Shown here in pieces: positions 16,099 to 30,100 of a DNA stretch of 64,000 nucleotides (positions are counted from its first letter, which is position 1; each line of letters opens with the position of its first letter). The notes beneath the pieces are model-generated. The model saw only the letters and a list, made by a program, of their open reading frames with translations, had not been told where the DNA came from and did not search any database. Origin of the DNA: Congeria kusceri (Eukaryota; Mollusca; Bivalvia; Myida; Dreissenidae). The stretch spans positions 30,609,634 to 30,673,633 of the forward strand of contig CM051040.1 of assembly GCA_027627225.1 (NCBI GenBank). Reading direction: 5' to 3'. The translations under genes were made by a program, and so were the position numbers.

Positions 16099-18123
16099 AA
16101 TGCATATTAAATATTTTGTCTTGTGTATTGCAACTGCAAAAATTGCCCTGTCATGGAAAGGAAACTCGCCACTTGAAATTTGTATACAAGACCTGTAAAA
16201 TGGCTGGAAACAGTACTCTGAAACCAATTTATTTTATATCTGTATATCTTCAAATAAAATATTTAAAGGATTTACAGTCAGTTATTATATTTGTTAGCCT
16301 CTGAAGTAATTGACCTATAAAACACTTCAAACAGCTTTGCTGTTGGGCTAGCTCTTTAAGCTGCAAGGTTGGAGTCCGCCTCTGACACCAGACACATGGA
16401 TTCGGTCTGCAACTGGTGCTCAATTTTTTTTCCCACTGTACTTATTTCAGACTTAACTGCATTTTATGCTGCAATACTCTGTGTTGGATTCATTTTGATT
16501 CTTGAATATTTTTTGGAGCAGTGTTTTTTTCACCTTTGGGGGGAACGGGGCGGGGCCGTTCAGACGGGGAACTTTTCGGCAAAAGGGGAATTGTTTTTGT
16601 AGAAATGCATTATCAAATTTTTATATTCGACTTTGTTATAAAACATTAAAAAATTGCTAGGATTGTTTACGAAAACTCCTCTATCTTAGTCAGTTTTTGT
16701 CCGATTTTGGTCAAGTTTTTTTCAAAATAAAGTTTACATTCTGAGGGGAATTTTAAGCAGGGGAATGGGGCCGAATTTCGGCTCCAAATTGGCCTTAGAA
16801 AAAAACACTGTGGAGCCATGATAGACACCTCTAAATGCGGTTGCAGGTAGTACTGTAATCATACTGCATGATGCAGCATGGATCAGGGTAGTACTACAGT
16901 AATACAAGCCATGTAAAGCAGGCCACCATTATTAATTATTGAAACATTCCATATTTGTTCAAAAATAAAGTTTACATCAAGAAAAAAAAAGTGGGACCTT
17001 ACATGTATACCTTATCTCCAGATTACATAAGGAATTTTAGTACAACTGCATGAGATAATCTAATGTTGCCCATAAGCAAACTGTGGTCTATTTAAAAGCA
17101 TGAATATAATATATTACCTACTAGAAATAAGTTGATAAATATAGATGTCCACTAACCTGTTTTGAGAAGGAAAGGCCAAATGCAGAATAATAATTTAGTG
17201 AATTTGCTAGGAAGTCTTGGGGCATAAAATACCAAATTCATTCAGGTTCAAAAACCATTTTCATTAAAGTGTAATTTTAATTCTTTATATAACTGTACAC
17301 CCTGTAATTTGTATACTACATATGATCACAAGAAATCATAACAGATGATCACATGCTCCATAATTAGGACATTTTAAGTGCAACTAATTTAATTGATGTA
17401 CACACAATTTTTTCTTTCTGGCCTTATGTGAGGACAAATTTGTTATGTGATGAGGTTTAAAGGTTTACATTTCGTAAGCTGTGGGGACCAAACGAGCATG
17501 TGTATGGCCGTTTGCTGCTCTGAGAACTGCTTCTATCTAGGAATCTGGTTGAACAATCACTGACCTATGACATAATTGAGATAAAATTGAGATAAATATC
17601 CTTAAGCTATGACATACAGTAAATGAGTATACTGAATGTCACTTGGCTACAGTTGTTTTGCTGCTTCCGAGTGTTTATTCTGTGAATGGTAATGGTGCTA
17701 GCCTATCACACCAGATGCCATCTAAAGTACTTTTAAAAAAATCCATGATGTGGTGAGGACTAGCACTGACATTTTCTGGTGTGATAAGGACTTTACAAAA
17801 CAACTTTATGGTCATTAGATTGACTCCTCATTATGTATAATAATCGAGATCCATTAAAATTAATAACAAATGCTTTGTGAAACATATTTATATTCATGCA
17901 ATGTTAAATTACTCTGTTACAGGTCAGCTGTCACGCCCACAGAAATTTCTTCGGAGAAATTTCCAGGATTCAGAACTTGTTCATCTATAGTGTGTGATAG
18001 ATATTGAAAACAATTGCATATTAATTTCTGGATGGATATTTAAAACATAGAAAGCAACAGCGAATGTGGAGGGTGTGAATAGAACAACAAAAAACAAGAA
18101 CATTTCATTGTGTACAACAAATC
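16099..18123. other. region upstream of the desaturase start
   Basis: No coding exon seen. At 16530-16805 there is a repeat with two GGGGAA-rich blocks (GGGAACGGGGCGGGGCC near 16540, CAGGGGAATGGGGCCGAA near 16760). A TTACAG before 17922 could be a 3' splice site for a 5' untranslated exon that runs into the start codon, because the sequence from there to 18123 has no other obvious role. Confidence 0.3.
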
Positions 18124-21100
18124 ATGGGAAAGGGTGGTCAGAGAGAATCCGGGAAAGAGCTGACTTGGTCAGAAGTCCAGAAACACGTGACACGTGATGA
18201 CCGCTGGGTTGTGATCGAGGGGGAGGTCTACGACGTGACAAACTGGTCCAGGAAGCATCCTGGGGGCTCCAGGCTGATAGGCCACTATGCTGGGCAGGAT
18301 GCCACCGTAAGATCTGTTTTTATGACATTTATTGCTTTCGCATTAGATATAATTGTCCTTATCTACTAGGGTCCCTGTTTTGAACATCTGCATATAAACA
18401 TTTTGTATGCCCTTCAAAGGTGCCGATGGACAGTAAGTTGACAATAACATTTGCAAAACAAAGTTTATTTAAAGAGAATTAATATTGAATCATTGTTAAA
18501 TACATGTATGATGGCCTTGTTTCGATAAACAGTTGACAAACTTGTATTATTTTATGATCCCAAACAATATTTTTGTCTCTGTATACAATTGTTCTTAAGG
18601 ATACCATCATTTTATTGTTGCTACTCCTAAATAGATTCAAAAGACAGTATCTTATTCTGATACATTTATGTGTCTATATTTATGTGAAATATAGCCAATA
18701 TGTCCATTCTATGCCCAATATATATTTATATATATTATTGTGTCTTTATAAACACACAAGAAAGTTTAACTCTGTTGGTTAAATTATTATAAAGATATTG
18801 CATAATTTTTATAACAAATTAAGTCACTGCGAATTTATTACTGGCCAAGAGGACCGGTAATGCCCCAAATATTACTGCCCACTTATTTTTTGCAAGAAAC
18901 ATTTAAATACAATAAAAACAATTAATTTGAAGAAAACAAAAACAATATACACTTGAAAGTGCTTTATTAACTAAGGCCGCTGCATGTACTATCAGCATGT
19001 TAATTTTGCAAGATATATATTAATTCAATTGTATTTGTCAAAGTCCCTTCAACGTCTTCAACACAATCGGTGACCTCAAGTATGACGTTATGACTGTTGT
19101 GGAAACAGAAACAGCAATTGCTGCTATAAAATATTTTTGACCGACATTTTCACCGGACACGAGGACCAGTATTCGGACAGTCTTTCCCGGACCTCACAGA
19201 TTTTTATCGGCAATGTCCGAGGTCCGACGGTCTTTCGCGGAGACTGCAAATTTGAAGAGTAATTAATGTCTCTTTAAATTGTAAAAAGTTTACCTAGTTT
19301 TTGGACTGGAGGTGAATTGAGCTTCTAGGTTGCAACTGGGATATAACAATTTTAGTTCTTAAAGGGACTGTATCAACTGGGATATAACAATTTTAGTTCT
19401 TAAAGGGACAGCATCAACTGGGAATGGGATATAGCAGTTTTAGTTCTTAAAAGGACAGTATCACAGTTTGGAGTTGGAAAAACATTTTTCTCAAAATGGA
19501 ATTTTATAACAGGAATTTGTAGAGTCTATTGAAACTTTATGTCTTTTATGCTATTTTTGTTGCAAATCATACTGGTAATTATTTTGATGATTGCTATGCA
19601 TTTTTGTGTGTATCCTTGTCTCGAAAAATAACAGATATTTGTCAAAATATTTGTCTTTCCTCAAGCAATGTGCGTTTCAAACCTTTAAATATGAACAATA
19701 CATTATTATTTAACAGGAAGAGTCAATTTTGATAAATTATTCTTCACAGCCGAAAACTCTGCAACTGCACCTTTAAAGCTCTCTTGACAGTTGTATGGAT
19801 CAATACCTATGTTGGAGCATTTAATATTGCATTTTAAGCTGCATTAAGAGGTCTATTGAAATTGTAATCTGCATTGACAAATAGAAGGAAGCATGGTCTG
19901 TGTTTTTTCCACACTTTTGTTATGATTATTTTTTTTTTTTCGAATATTCTATTTTTTCTTTGGGTTAAATAAAAGCGCACTCTTCTTTCATTTCATTGTT
20001 TTCCATTGGGTTAATAAATTAACGGTATCAGCTAAACCCTTGCTTATAATTGGCCATATGAAAAATCCTAATGATGTTTTATCAAACTTGTGAAAACAAC
20101 GGGCAGTTTGTCAGCATTCATTGTCTAATTAAAGATGATTGCTAGCAAGCTCTCGTTATATCAACTGACACTTGATTATATTATTAAAAGCAATGTCTGT
20201 GTTATGTGTTATATTTGACGCTAAATGGATCATTCATTAATCTACTTTTTTTTTAAATGCCTACCTACCTACTCGTTACCAGCAACCTTGGGTAGGCAAT
20301 GGCAAACATACAATTTTTTAAGGTTGGCCTAATTTGTCCATGGCAATATTTGATCCAACCTGACTGTTATTTTAACTTTAAAACTTGTATTATTGATTTT
20401 GCAAAAAATTGCACTTTTTTCATTGGGGTGAGGTCCATGAACTAAATTGTGGAGACAATTATTGCAGCATATTTGGAAACATAAAATCCAGTTGTGTCAT
20501 AACTTTTTGGGGGAGATTTTTAAGAAATGTTCTAGGGATGACGCCTTTATTTGGCCTCTTTTATATAAGGCAAACAAGCCATGAATTGTATTATACGACA
20601 TCTATGTACACCGCAACTTTGAAAGTCATACACTCTAGTCATATGGCCTTATTTTTTTGCATTTGTTTTCATTTATTAATTGCCTTCAAGTGCCCATCCT
20701 TAGTTTGTATATCAAGCAGTTAAAATTTGTTTAAAGACTGAGAGTCATCATGGACTCTTTTACAATTCTTTATGTTTTAGTGTTTTTTTTATAAATAAGT
20801 TATCAAATATTTCTGTTTAGATTAAAAACCTGTGATTGTGAAATATTTTCCTTATAAAAAGTTAAAACATGCCTAATTAAAAAATATATATCATATATAT
20901 ATATATTTTTTTTTGTAGCCATTCACGATTTTGAACTAATTATAAGATATATACAGGACCCTGTATCTGTCATATTTACAGCCCAAATATGGCTTTCCCC
21001 ATCAAAAACAGTGTCATTTTCCCCATTAAATGTCAGAAAATGCGTCAAAAAGTTAACCTTAAACAAAAACTAACATTAAACAAAAACTTAACATACTGCC

Positions 21101-24100
21101 AATTGTTTAATTTGTAAAGTAACGTTTTAAATTAGAGTGGCTGTATTTTTTTAAAGTGGTAAAAAATGATATATCTAGAATGCTTTATTGAAAGAAACAG
21201 ACTGTTAAAAGCATTATTATGTTATTTTAAAATTCTCCATTCTTAGAAAATGACGACAAAATTCCCCCATTTGAGGACTACGGGTAGCATCCCCCAAAAC
21301 AGAAAGAGGGCCCTGTATATATTATTAATGAAAAAGCACCATATTATTTCAATTTCAGGAGGCTTTCGGAGCATTCCACAATGAACCTGGCCAAGTGCGC
21401 AAGTACCTAAAACCGCTGCATGTAGGTACGCTGAAGAATTATCTTGACAGTGACGTGGATAAGGACTTCCGCGTGTTGAAGCAGGCCGCTATCAAAATGG
21501 TGAGCATGTTATCAGTGCTTATCTGACATTTCGTCACCAGTCGTGGTAATCAATATTGATATCAGAGGTAATGATGAGGTCATGATTCATTTAAGTGCGA
21601 TTGTTGTACACGATGTCCTGAATTCGGATTATCTTCTTTGTTTGCTTTTACAAACTTAATATGCCTATGATACTTAGAACATTAAAAGGGTTGAGTGCGA
21701 AACTGTTGTATCTGAATTCTGATATAGAAATGTTAGGCAGATACAACTGTTCACCCTCAACCCTTGTAATGTTCTTAGTTTCATAGGCATATTAAGTTTG
21801 TAACAGCAAACAAACAAGATAATCCAAATTCCCTATTCCAAGGCCTGTTTGGAGCTAAGTGTTTTCTCCATTCCAGGGCGTGTTTAAGCCAAGTTTTTCT
21901 CCAGTCCAGGGCGTGTTTAAGCCAAGTGTTTTCTGCAGTCCAGAGCCTGTTTTAACCAAGTGTTTTCTCCATTCCAGGGCGTGTTTTAACCAAGTGTTTT
22001 CTCCATTCCAGGGCGTGTTTAAGCCAAGTGTTTTCTGCATACCAGGGCGTCTTTTAACCAAGTGTTTTCTCCATGCCAGGGCGTGTTTAAGCCAAGTGTT
22101 TTCTGCATTAGAGAGCCTGTTTTAACCAAGTGTTTTCTCCATTCCAGGGCATGTTTTAGCCAAGTGTTTTCTCCATTCCAGGGCCTTCTTTAGCCAAGTG
22201 TTTTCTCCATTCCATGGCCTGTTTTAGCTAAGTGTTTCCTCCACTCCAGGGCCTGTTCTAGCCAAGTGTTTCCCCATTCTAGTGCCTGTTTGAGCCAAGT
22301 GTTTCTCCATTCCAGGGCCTGTTAAAGCCAAGTGTTTCTCCAGTCTAGTGCCTGTTTTAGCCAAGTGTTTTTCATTTCAGGGCCTGTTGAAGCCAAGTGT
22401 TTCTCCATTCTAGTGCCTGTTTTAGCCAAGTGTTTCTCCATTCCAGGGCCTGTTGAAGCCAAGTGTTTCTCCATTCTAGTGCCTGTTTGAGCAAAGTGTT
22501 TCTCCATTACAGGGCCTGTTTGAGCCAAGTGTTTTCTCCATTCTGGTGCCTATTTGAGCCAAGTGTTTCTCCATTCTAGTGCCTGTTTAAGCCAAGTGTT
22601 TCTCCATTCTAGTGCCTGATTGAGCCAAGTGTTTCTCCATTCCAGGGCCTGTTTGAGCCAAGTGTTTCTCCATTCTAGTGCCTGGTTGAGCCAAGTGTTT
22701 CTCCATTCCAGGGTCTGTTTGAGCCAAGTGTTTTCTCCATTCTAGTGCGTGGTTGAGCCAATTGTTTTCTCCATTCTAGTGCATGTTTGAGCCAAGTGTT
22801 TCTCCATTCTAGTGCCTGTTTAAGCCAAGTGTTTCTCCATTCTAGTGCCTGTTTGAGCCAAGTGTTTCTCCATTCTAGTGCCTGTTTAAGCCAAGTGTTT
22901 TCTCCCTTCTAGTGCCTGTTTGAGCCAAGTGTTTCTCCATTCCAGTGCCTGTTTGAGCCAAGTGTTTCTCCAATCCAGGGCCTGTTTGAGCCAAGTGTTT
23001 CTCCATTCTAGTGCCTGTTTGAGCCAAGTGTTTCTCCATTCCAGGGCCTGTTTGAGCCAAGTGTTTCTCCATTCTAGTGCCTGTTTAAGCCAAGTGTTTC
23101 TCCATTCTAGTGCCTGGTTGAGACAAGTGTTTCTCCATTCCAGGGCCTGTTTGAGCCAAGTGTTTCTCCATTCCAGGGCCTGTTTGAGCCAATTGTTTCT
23201 CCATTCCAGGGCCTGTTTGAGCCAATTGTTTCTCCATTCCAGGGCCTGTTTGAGCCAAGTGTTTCTCCATTCCAGGGCCTGGTTGAGCCAAGTGTTTCTC
23301 CATTCTAGTGCCTGGTTGAGCCAAGTGTTTCTCCATTCTAGTGCCTGGTTGAGCCAAGTGTTTCTCCATTCCAGGGCCTGGTTTAGCCAAGTGTTTCTCC
23401 ATTCCAGGGCCTGTTTGAGCCAAGTGTCACCTTCTTCACGCTGATAATGGCGCACATCGTGCTGCTACTGGTGGGGTCCTACGTGGTGCTCTACATGTTT
23501 GGGGCCGTGTGGTGGGCGGTGCTTCTCTCCCTTGCCATGTTCTCCATAGCACAGGTAATGTTTCTATGGCTTCACACTAGGGATGTCACGAATATTTAAA
23601 TATTTTTTTCTAAACTCATTTACAAATTTCCTGACTATTCAAATAATATTCGAATACTGAAATCAAATTTTTGAATAGCGTTTTAGTAATTGTTGCAATA
23701 TAAGCGAATTGTTGATACTTGGTTTTGGTTTTAGTTAGTTAGGGTGTTTGTTATTTATATTAAGGTTTCCTTACCTAGCAAATTTGCTTTGAAATCATAC
23801 ATACATGTACTTTGTTTCCTAAGTTATTGTATGCTGTACCGAAATTTATTTTGATATTCTTCAACCCAAAAGCCTAAGATCAGTGCTCTTTCCATTACCT
23901 CAGAAAAGTCAAAAATTTCCTGTAGGTTTATGAAGCAAATATACATGTATGTCAAATCCCTTAAACTCTGACACAGTATCTATGGACGAATATCCCATGT
24001 AATATTTCATTTATTGCTATTCCTAAAAGTATTTTGAACACATACCAGGTATTGGTTTTCACCATAAAACAGACTTGAGAATGTGTCTTTAAAGTCATTC

Positions 24101-27100
24101 AACACATTCTTTTAACATTTGAGCTACAAGTAATGGCCTATCCTCAACTTTTCATGTAAACCACTAGTTTTGTCATTGATAAAAAGTTTAGCTTTTAGTT
24201 AAGTCGCCAGCAAGAAAAAAAACAGCACAATTTTATTTTATATATTTTTCTAGGCCTGGTTTTACAGTATGAACATTTATCTTTAGAAATTTACTTTGCA
24301 TAGTGTTTTATTTTATTTTGCTTTTCATGTGTAAGTATTGATTTTGCAAAATGCATTAGGGTTTCTTATGTTGATACAGTAAATACATTGGAACCTTGTA
24401 TTTATGAGACTTGTTTCTGTCTCTGTTCACCATTTGTAAATATGCTCATGTGATGAAAAACTTACCTTGACTTTTTGGTTGTTTGTTAAATATTTAATGT
24501 TGCAGTACTTATTCTTCAGCCAGTGTTTACATTGTATTCTTGTAAACATTGTTATGTTTGTAAACATTCGTATGTTTTAATCATTTTCATAGATCCAAGC
24601 CTATAGTTTGCAGTGTATAGCAATTTTGTTTGATTTGCCTGTATACGATTTGTTGGCCATATCCAAACATTGAATCTGATTTAAATCAAAGTCCATGTAT
24701 ACGCTGTACATTACGATCTGAGGGTGACCAATAGTTCGTCATGTTCTGATAACATTTTAGTCAGCCCGTTGAAACCTTATTGTCATGGTTTTGAAAATGA
24801 AGGTAGATCGCCATATTTAACTTCAAACTGCATTTATTTAGCATGGCTCCCAAAACGCAAATATTGTACATTCATATTTTATTTAGCATTAATATCATTT
24901 AAGAGTCATTTTGTGCAACCTGTGCCAGGAAAACAACAAATTGTGATAAACATGAGGCGTGGTGTGGGAAAACCGGGCTTAATGCATGTGCGTAAATTGT
25001 TGGCCCGGATTCGGGATGGCACTTTCTGCCTACAGTGGACTTACGTTTAGAAGAGACTTCCTTGAAACAGAAAATACCATAAAAGCAGAAAGTGCCATGC
25101 CGGATTAGCCTATGCAGAATGCACAGGCTAATCCGGGACCCCACTTTACGCCAATGCATTAAGCCCGGTTTTTCCATGACTTGCCTCATATTTATTTTAT
25201 GTGAATACTGTTTCCAAAGCTTTTGCCTATACTGCTATGCCAACGACTCTTGTATTGTGTCCCCCAGGCTCAGGCTGGCTGGACCCAGCATGACTTTGGA
25301 CACCTGTCAGTGTTCAAGACCTCTGCCTGGGACCACTTCATGCACCACCTCACCATGGGTTTGATGAAGGTAAGACGCAAGTATCAATAAAGCTGTACAG
25401 TTTTAATGGAGTTATTGAGTGAGGACGTATAAATGTTAGTTCTCCTGTACATGTATCAAACACATTTTGAAGGAGCCAGATATACTTCTTATGTAAAAAT
25501 GAATACACTGTACAGCTACCCATTGAGTGAAAATTGAACCCATAAACTGTATTCAAGGCTGTACAAATGAGGTACAAGTGAATGTAAAAATGGATATTTA
25601 TGCTAGATTGTAAAATTATGTACAAAAATTAAATGATGTGTGTACATTCACACAATATATTGTGGAATCACTTGAATTCGCGGGGAACAAATTTTGTGAT
25701 CGCGGACATATTCGCGCAATCTGATTTTGAAAAACCAAACAAAAAACATCAGTTGTGTTTTACAAAAAAACGTGTCAATTATTCGATGAAACGCCAAACT
25801 TGGCAAAAGACCTCTGAAGGGTCCTATTGTGACAGCTTGTTTTTTGCAATAAACATGTGTAGCAGTACCAGATTAATGGTCCACTTCTGAAGAATAGGGG
25901 CCGCGTAACGTGTAAACTCTCGATGCGTTGCGCTATTACGATGTCGGTAAATATTCGTGGTGGTTATAAATTTGCGCAATGGCAGGAGCGCGAACAACTT
26001 CGAAAATTAGACCTCTTAACGAGGGCTTACTCTGGCATTCGCCAAAAAAGTCATTGGCTACACATTTCAACATTGGTTTTTAAAAAAATCGATTTGGCTA
26101 CAACTTTCTACTTAAAAACAAATAAAACAAACTAAAATACATTACCCAAAATAAGTAAGATTTCAACATAGCCTGGTGACCATTTGGCTATAGAAAATAT
26201 TTATCCAAGGGGAGCTACATGTATGGTGTTTTATGAAGAAATAATATTTTTCTATCATAGTTTGTTGTTGAATAACCCACGGTCAGGATTATAGATGTGT
26301 AGGAATAAAATCACGAGTGCAAAACACGAGTGATGTGATGACACGCATCGATACTCCTGACCCTGGGGTGTTCAACAACAAATTGTCGTAGACAAATATT
26401 ATTTTGATTCTTACACAATCTACTATTTCTTAGTCAGTCAGTATTTTTAAAGGTAATGAATAAAAACTACAAACCTATACTCTCCAGAATAATTCTCCAG
26501 AACTATTTTCAAAACATTTAGCTCAGCCCATAATTGTTGCAGAATAACCTATACTTGATTTCTTTATTTGTCTATGGAAAACAAGCTGCACTTCGTGTTA
26601 GAATATATAACTGTTGATCAGTTTTTAATGTGTCTGCACCATGACTGTATCCCAGGGAGCCTCTGCTAGCTGGTGGAACCACATGCACTACCAGCATCAT
26701 GCCAAGCCAAATGTGGTGAGTGCTTCGGTTGTTCATATCAACAGTCTTTTCTATTGGTTCACATACAAATGTTGATTTAATTTCATAAGTAGCCAAATGT
26801 GGTGAGTGTCTTGGGTTGTTCATGTCAACAGTTATTTTATTGGTTCACTGATAGGTGTTTATATATTAAAGATGTAATGGTGTAGTCTATAAATATATAC
26901 ATGTAACTGGATACCTTTCCGCATTCCACAAGGTCATACATTTGATTTGATCACTATTCAGGGAATTTGAGTGAAATGTTAATAGATTTTAAAAATATTC
27001 CTGAATGTTTGCACCTAAGATAAGAGCTTCAATTTTCACACCAAAATTTAGAGCTTTAAAATGAGACAGGCTGGTGAAGTATATTTGAGGCGCGTCTTGG

Positions 27101-30100
27101 GAAAACCGGACTTAATGCATGTGCGTAAAGTGCCGTCCTGGATAAGCCTGTGCGGACTGCACAGGCTAATCCGGGACGACACTTTACGCACATGCATTAA
27201 GTCCGGTTTTCCAACGACGCGCGTCATTTGACTTTTATGTTATATTGTGCTTACCTTTTTTCAAGCACATTACACAAAAAAATCTAATTGATGCTTCTGA
27301 TGAGTGTTTGCAATTATTTGTTCTTTGTTTCTTTTATCACAAAAATCCAGCAAGTTTCATTAATTCTTGCATTTCACAGATTGACAAAGACCCGGATGTG
27401 CGCATAGACAAGCTGTTTGTTGTGGGGGAGGTGATGCCAGTCAGTGTAAGTGATATAAAAAAAACTATTAAATTAGAACTTCTGATACTGTAGTAGACTT
27501 TGCTGTTGTAATAACTTGTAACATGGCTATATTAACATAACATTTCACAAGCTCCGGGCTGTCGAGCTAGTGGTTGTAATAACTTGTAACATGGCTATAT
27601 TAACATAACATTTCACAAGCTCCGGGCTGTCGAGCTAGTGGTTGTAATAACTTGTAACATGGCTATATTAACATAACATTTCACAAGCTCCGGGCTGTCG
27701 AGCTAGTGGTTGTAATAACTTGTAACATGGCTATATTAACATAACATTTCACAAGCTCCGGACTGTCGAGCTAGTGGCTAGCGTGAAGACTGCGCTTATT
27801 ATATCAAATTAATTAGTTTAGCACAGCAATATGAAAATATGGGCAATTGTAATTTGTTGAAGAGATTAGTTATTGTATCATAGCCAAGTGAAAACATCTA
27901 GCATCAAAATGCATTATTTCTTATCAATATTTGAGATGTGTCGTGTGAAAATCGGGCTTAATGTAAGTGCGTAAAGTGTTGTCCCGGATCAGCCTGTGCA
28001 GTCGGCACAGGCTAATCCGAGACAACACTTTGCGCCTACAGTGGATTTATGATTAGAAGAGACTTCCTTGAAACACAAAATACCATTAAAGCGGAAGTGT
28101 CGTCCTTAAGCCCGATTTTCACACGACATGCCTCATTTTTAGCTGATTCGCTGTCTGTTCACAGGTTGCCCAGACAAGAAAGAAGAGCATGCCCTTCAAC
28201 CTTCAGCATAAGTACTTCTTTGCCTGTGAGTTGTGACTTTCTATGGGGTATATGACTGGGGTACTTATTTGCCTGTGAGTTGTGACTTTCTATGGCGTAT
28301 ATGACTGGGGTACTTCTTTGCCTGTAAGTTGTGATTTTCTATGGGGTATATGACTGGGGTACTTCTTTGCCTGTGAGTTGTGACTTTCTATGGGGTATAT
28401 GACTGGGGTATACCTTCAGCATAAGTACTTCTTTGCCTGTGAGTTGTGACTTTCTCTGGGGTATATGACTGGGGTATACCTTCAGCATAAGTACTTCTTT
28501 GCCTGTGAGTTGTGACTTTCTATGGGGTATATGACTGGTGTATACCTTCAGCATAAGTACTTCTTTGCCTGTGAATTGTGACTTTCTATGGTGTATATGA
28601 CTGGGGTATACCTTCAGCATAAGTACTTCTTTGCCTATGAGTTGTGACTTTCTATGGTGTATATGACTGGGGTATACCTTCAGCATAAGTACTTCTTTGC
28701 CTGTGAGTTGTGACTTTCTCTGGTGTATATGACGGGTATACCTTCAGCATAAGTACTTCTTTGCCTGTGAGTTGTGACTTTCTATGGGGTATATGACTGG
28801 GGTATACCTTCAGCATAAGTACTTCTTTGCCTGTGAGTTGTGACTTTCTATGGGGTATATGACTGGGGTATACCTTCAGCATAAGTACTTCTTTGCCTAT
28901 GAGTTGTTACTTTCTATGGGGTATATGACTGGGGTATACCTTCAGCATAAGTACTTCTTTGCCTGTGAATTGTGACTTTCTATGGTGTATATGACTGGGG
29001 TATACCTTCAGCATAAGTACTTCTTTGCCTGTGAGTTGTGACTTTCTATGGGGTATATGGCTGGGGTATACCTTCAGCATAAGTACTTCTTTGCCTGTGA
29101 GTTGTGACTTTCTATGGGGTATATGACTGGGGTATACCTTCAGCATAAGTACTTCTTTGCCTGTGAGTTGTAACTTTCTATGGGGTATATGACTGGTGTA
29201 TACCTTCAGCATAAGTACTTCTTTGCCTGTGAGTTGTGACTTTCTATGGGGTATATGACTGGGGTATATTTATAGCACAAAAATAATATCTATTATAGTA
29301 GGGCATGCAGGTCTGAAATAAAATGAATGAATCATTCTTGTTTGTGGGTTTTAACTATTTATTTTAGCTAAATTGCATCGAAAACCTAAGGCTTATTGAG
29401 ACTCTCTCGAGTCCGTTTCCTGGGGGGAATCAGTACTTGGTGTCTTTGGGGGAGGTCTTGAGAATTGCGCGCTCCCAGGGTGGGGATCGAACCTCGTACA
29501 CCGTACGCTTAGGCCTACTGGCACTGGCCAGTGAATTTCTGTTCTGACAAGTGCAGTTTAAAATATTTTGCTAAGAAAATATAGAAATTTTCCAACATAG
29601 TATATGCAGTTTGAGTCTTTTAAGTCAAAGCACTTTCATTTCCTCCACTGAAATATATACGTGTATGTTTAATTTCAGTGGGCCCCCCTCTGTTGTTCCC
29701 AGTGTACTTCCAGTTTATGCTGTTCCACCACGAAGTTACCAGAAAACTCTGGATGGTAAGTGTAGGTGCCATATACCCCTCTGTTAGCCTGGAAGAATCT
29801 TCTGTTAGCATGTGTCATGTATCTTACTTTAAATAATTTAATTGGATTATATTATGAGGATGATGACTTGCCCATGATTGGTAAAAAAAGCTGTCAGCAA
29901 GTAAAAATCCCGAAAAGGTTTTCTCCGGCAAAGCCATTGTTGATTCTATAATGACTACCGATTTTCTTGTAGTATTTCTGAACGGATACTAGTGATCTAT
30001 GAAAAGTATGTAGTGTTTTACCATAATAAATAATTTAATCCAAACATATTTTCAATGTAGTTTTGCAAGTTGAAGTTGTGTCTTAAATTACAGTTAAGCA

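Noticed and set aside
22886..23455. Long open frames on both strands (up to 189 codons) with 11-residue repeats
   Set aside because: They lie in the 33-bp array, whose period is a multiple of three, so every stop-free frame stays open. They are shadows of duplicated splice-site sequence.
28339..29212. Minus-strand open frames with 22-residue repeats ([20 protein letters not shown])
   Set aside because: Complement of the 66-bp donor array in desaturase intron 7; no start context, signal or domain.
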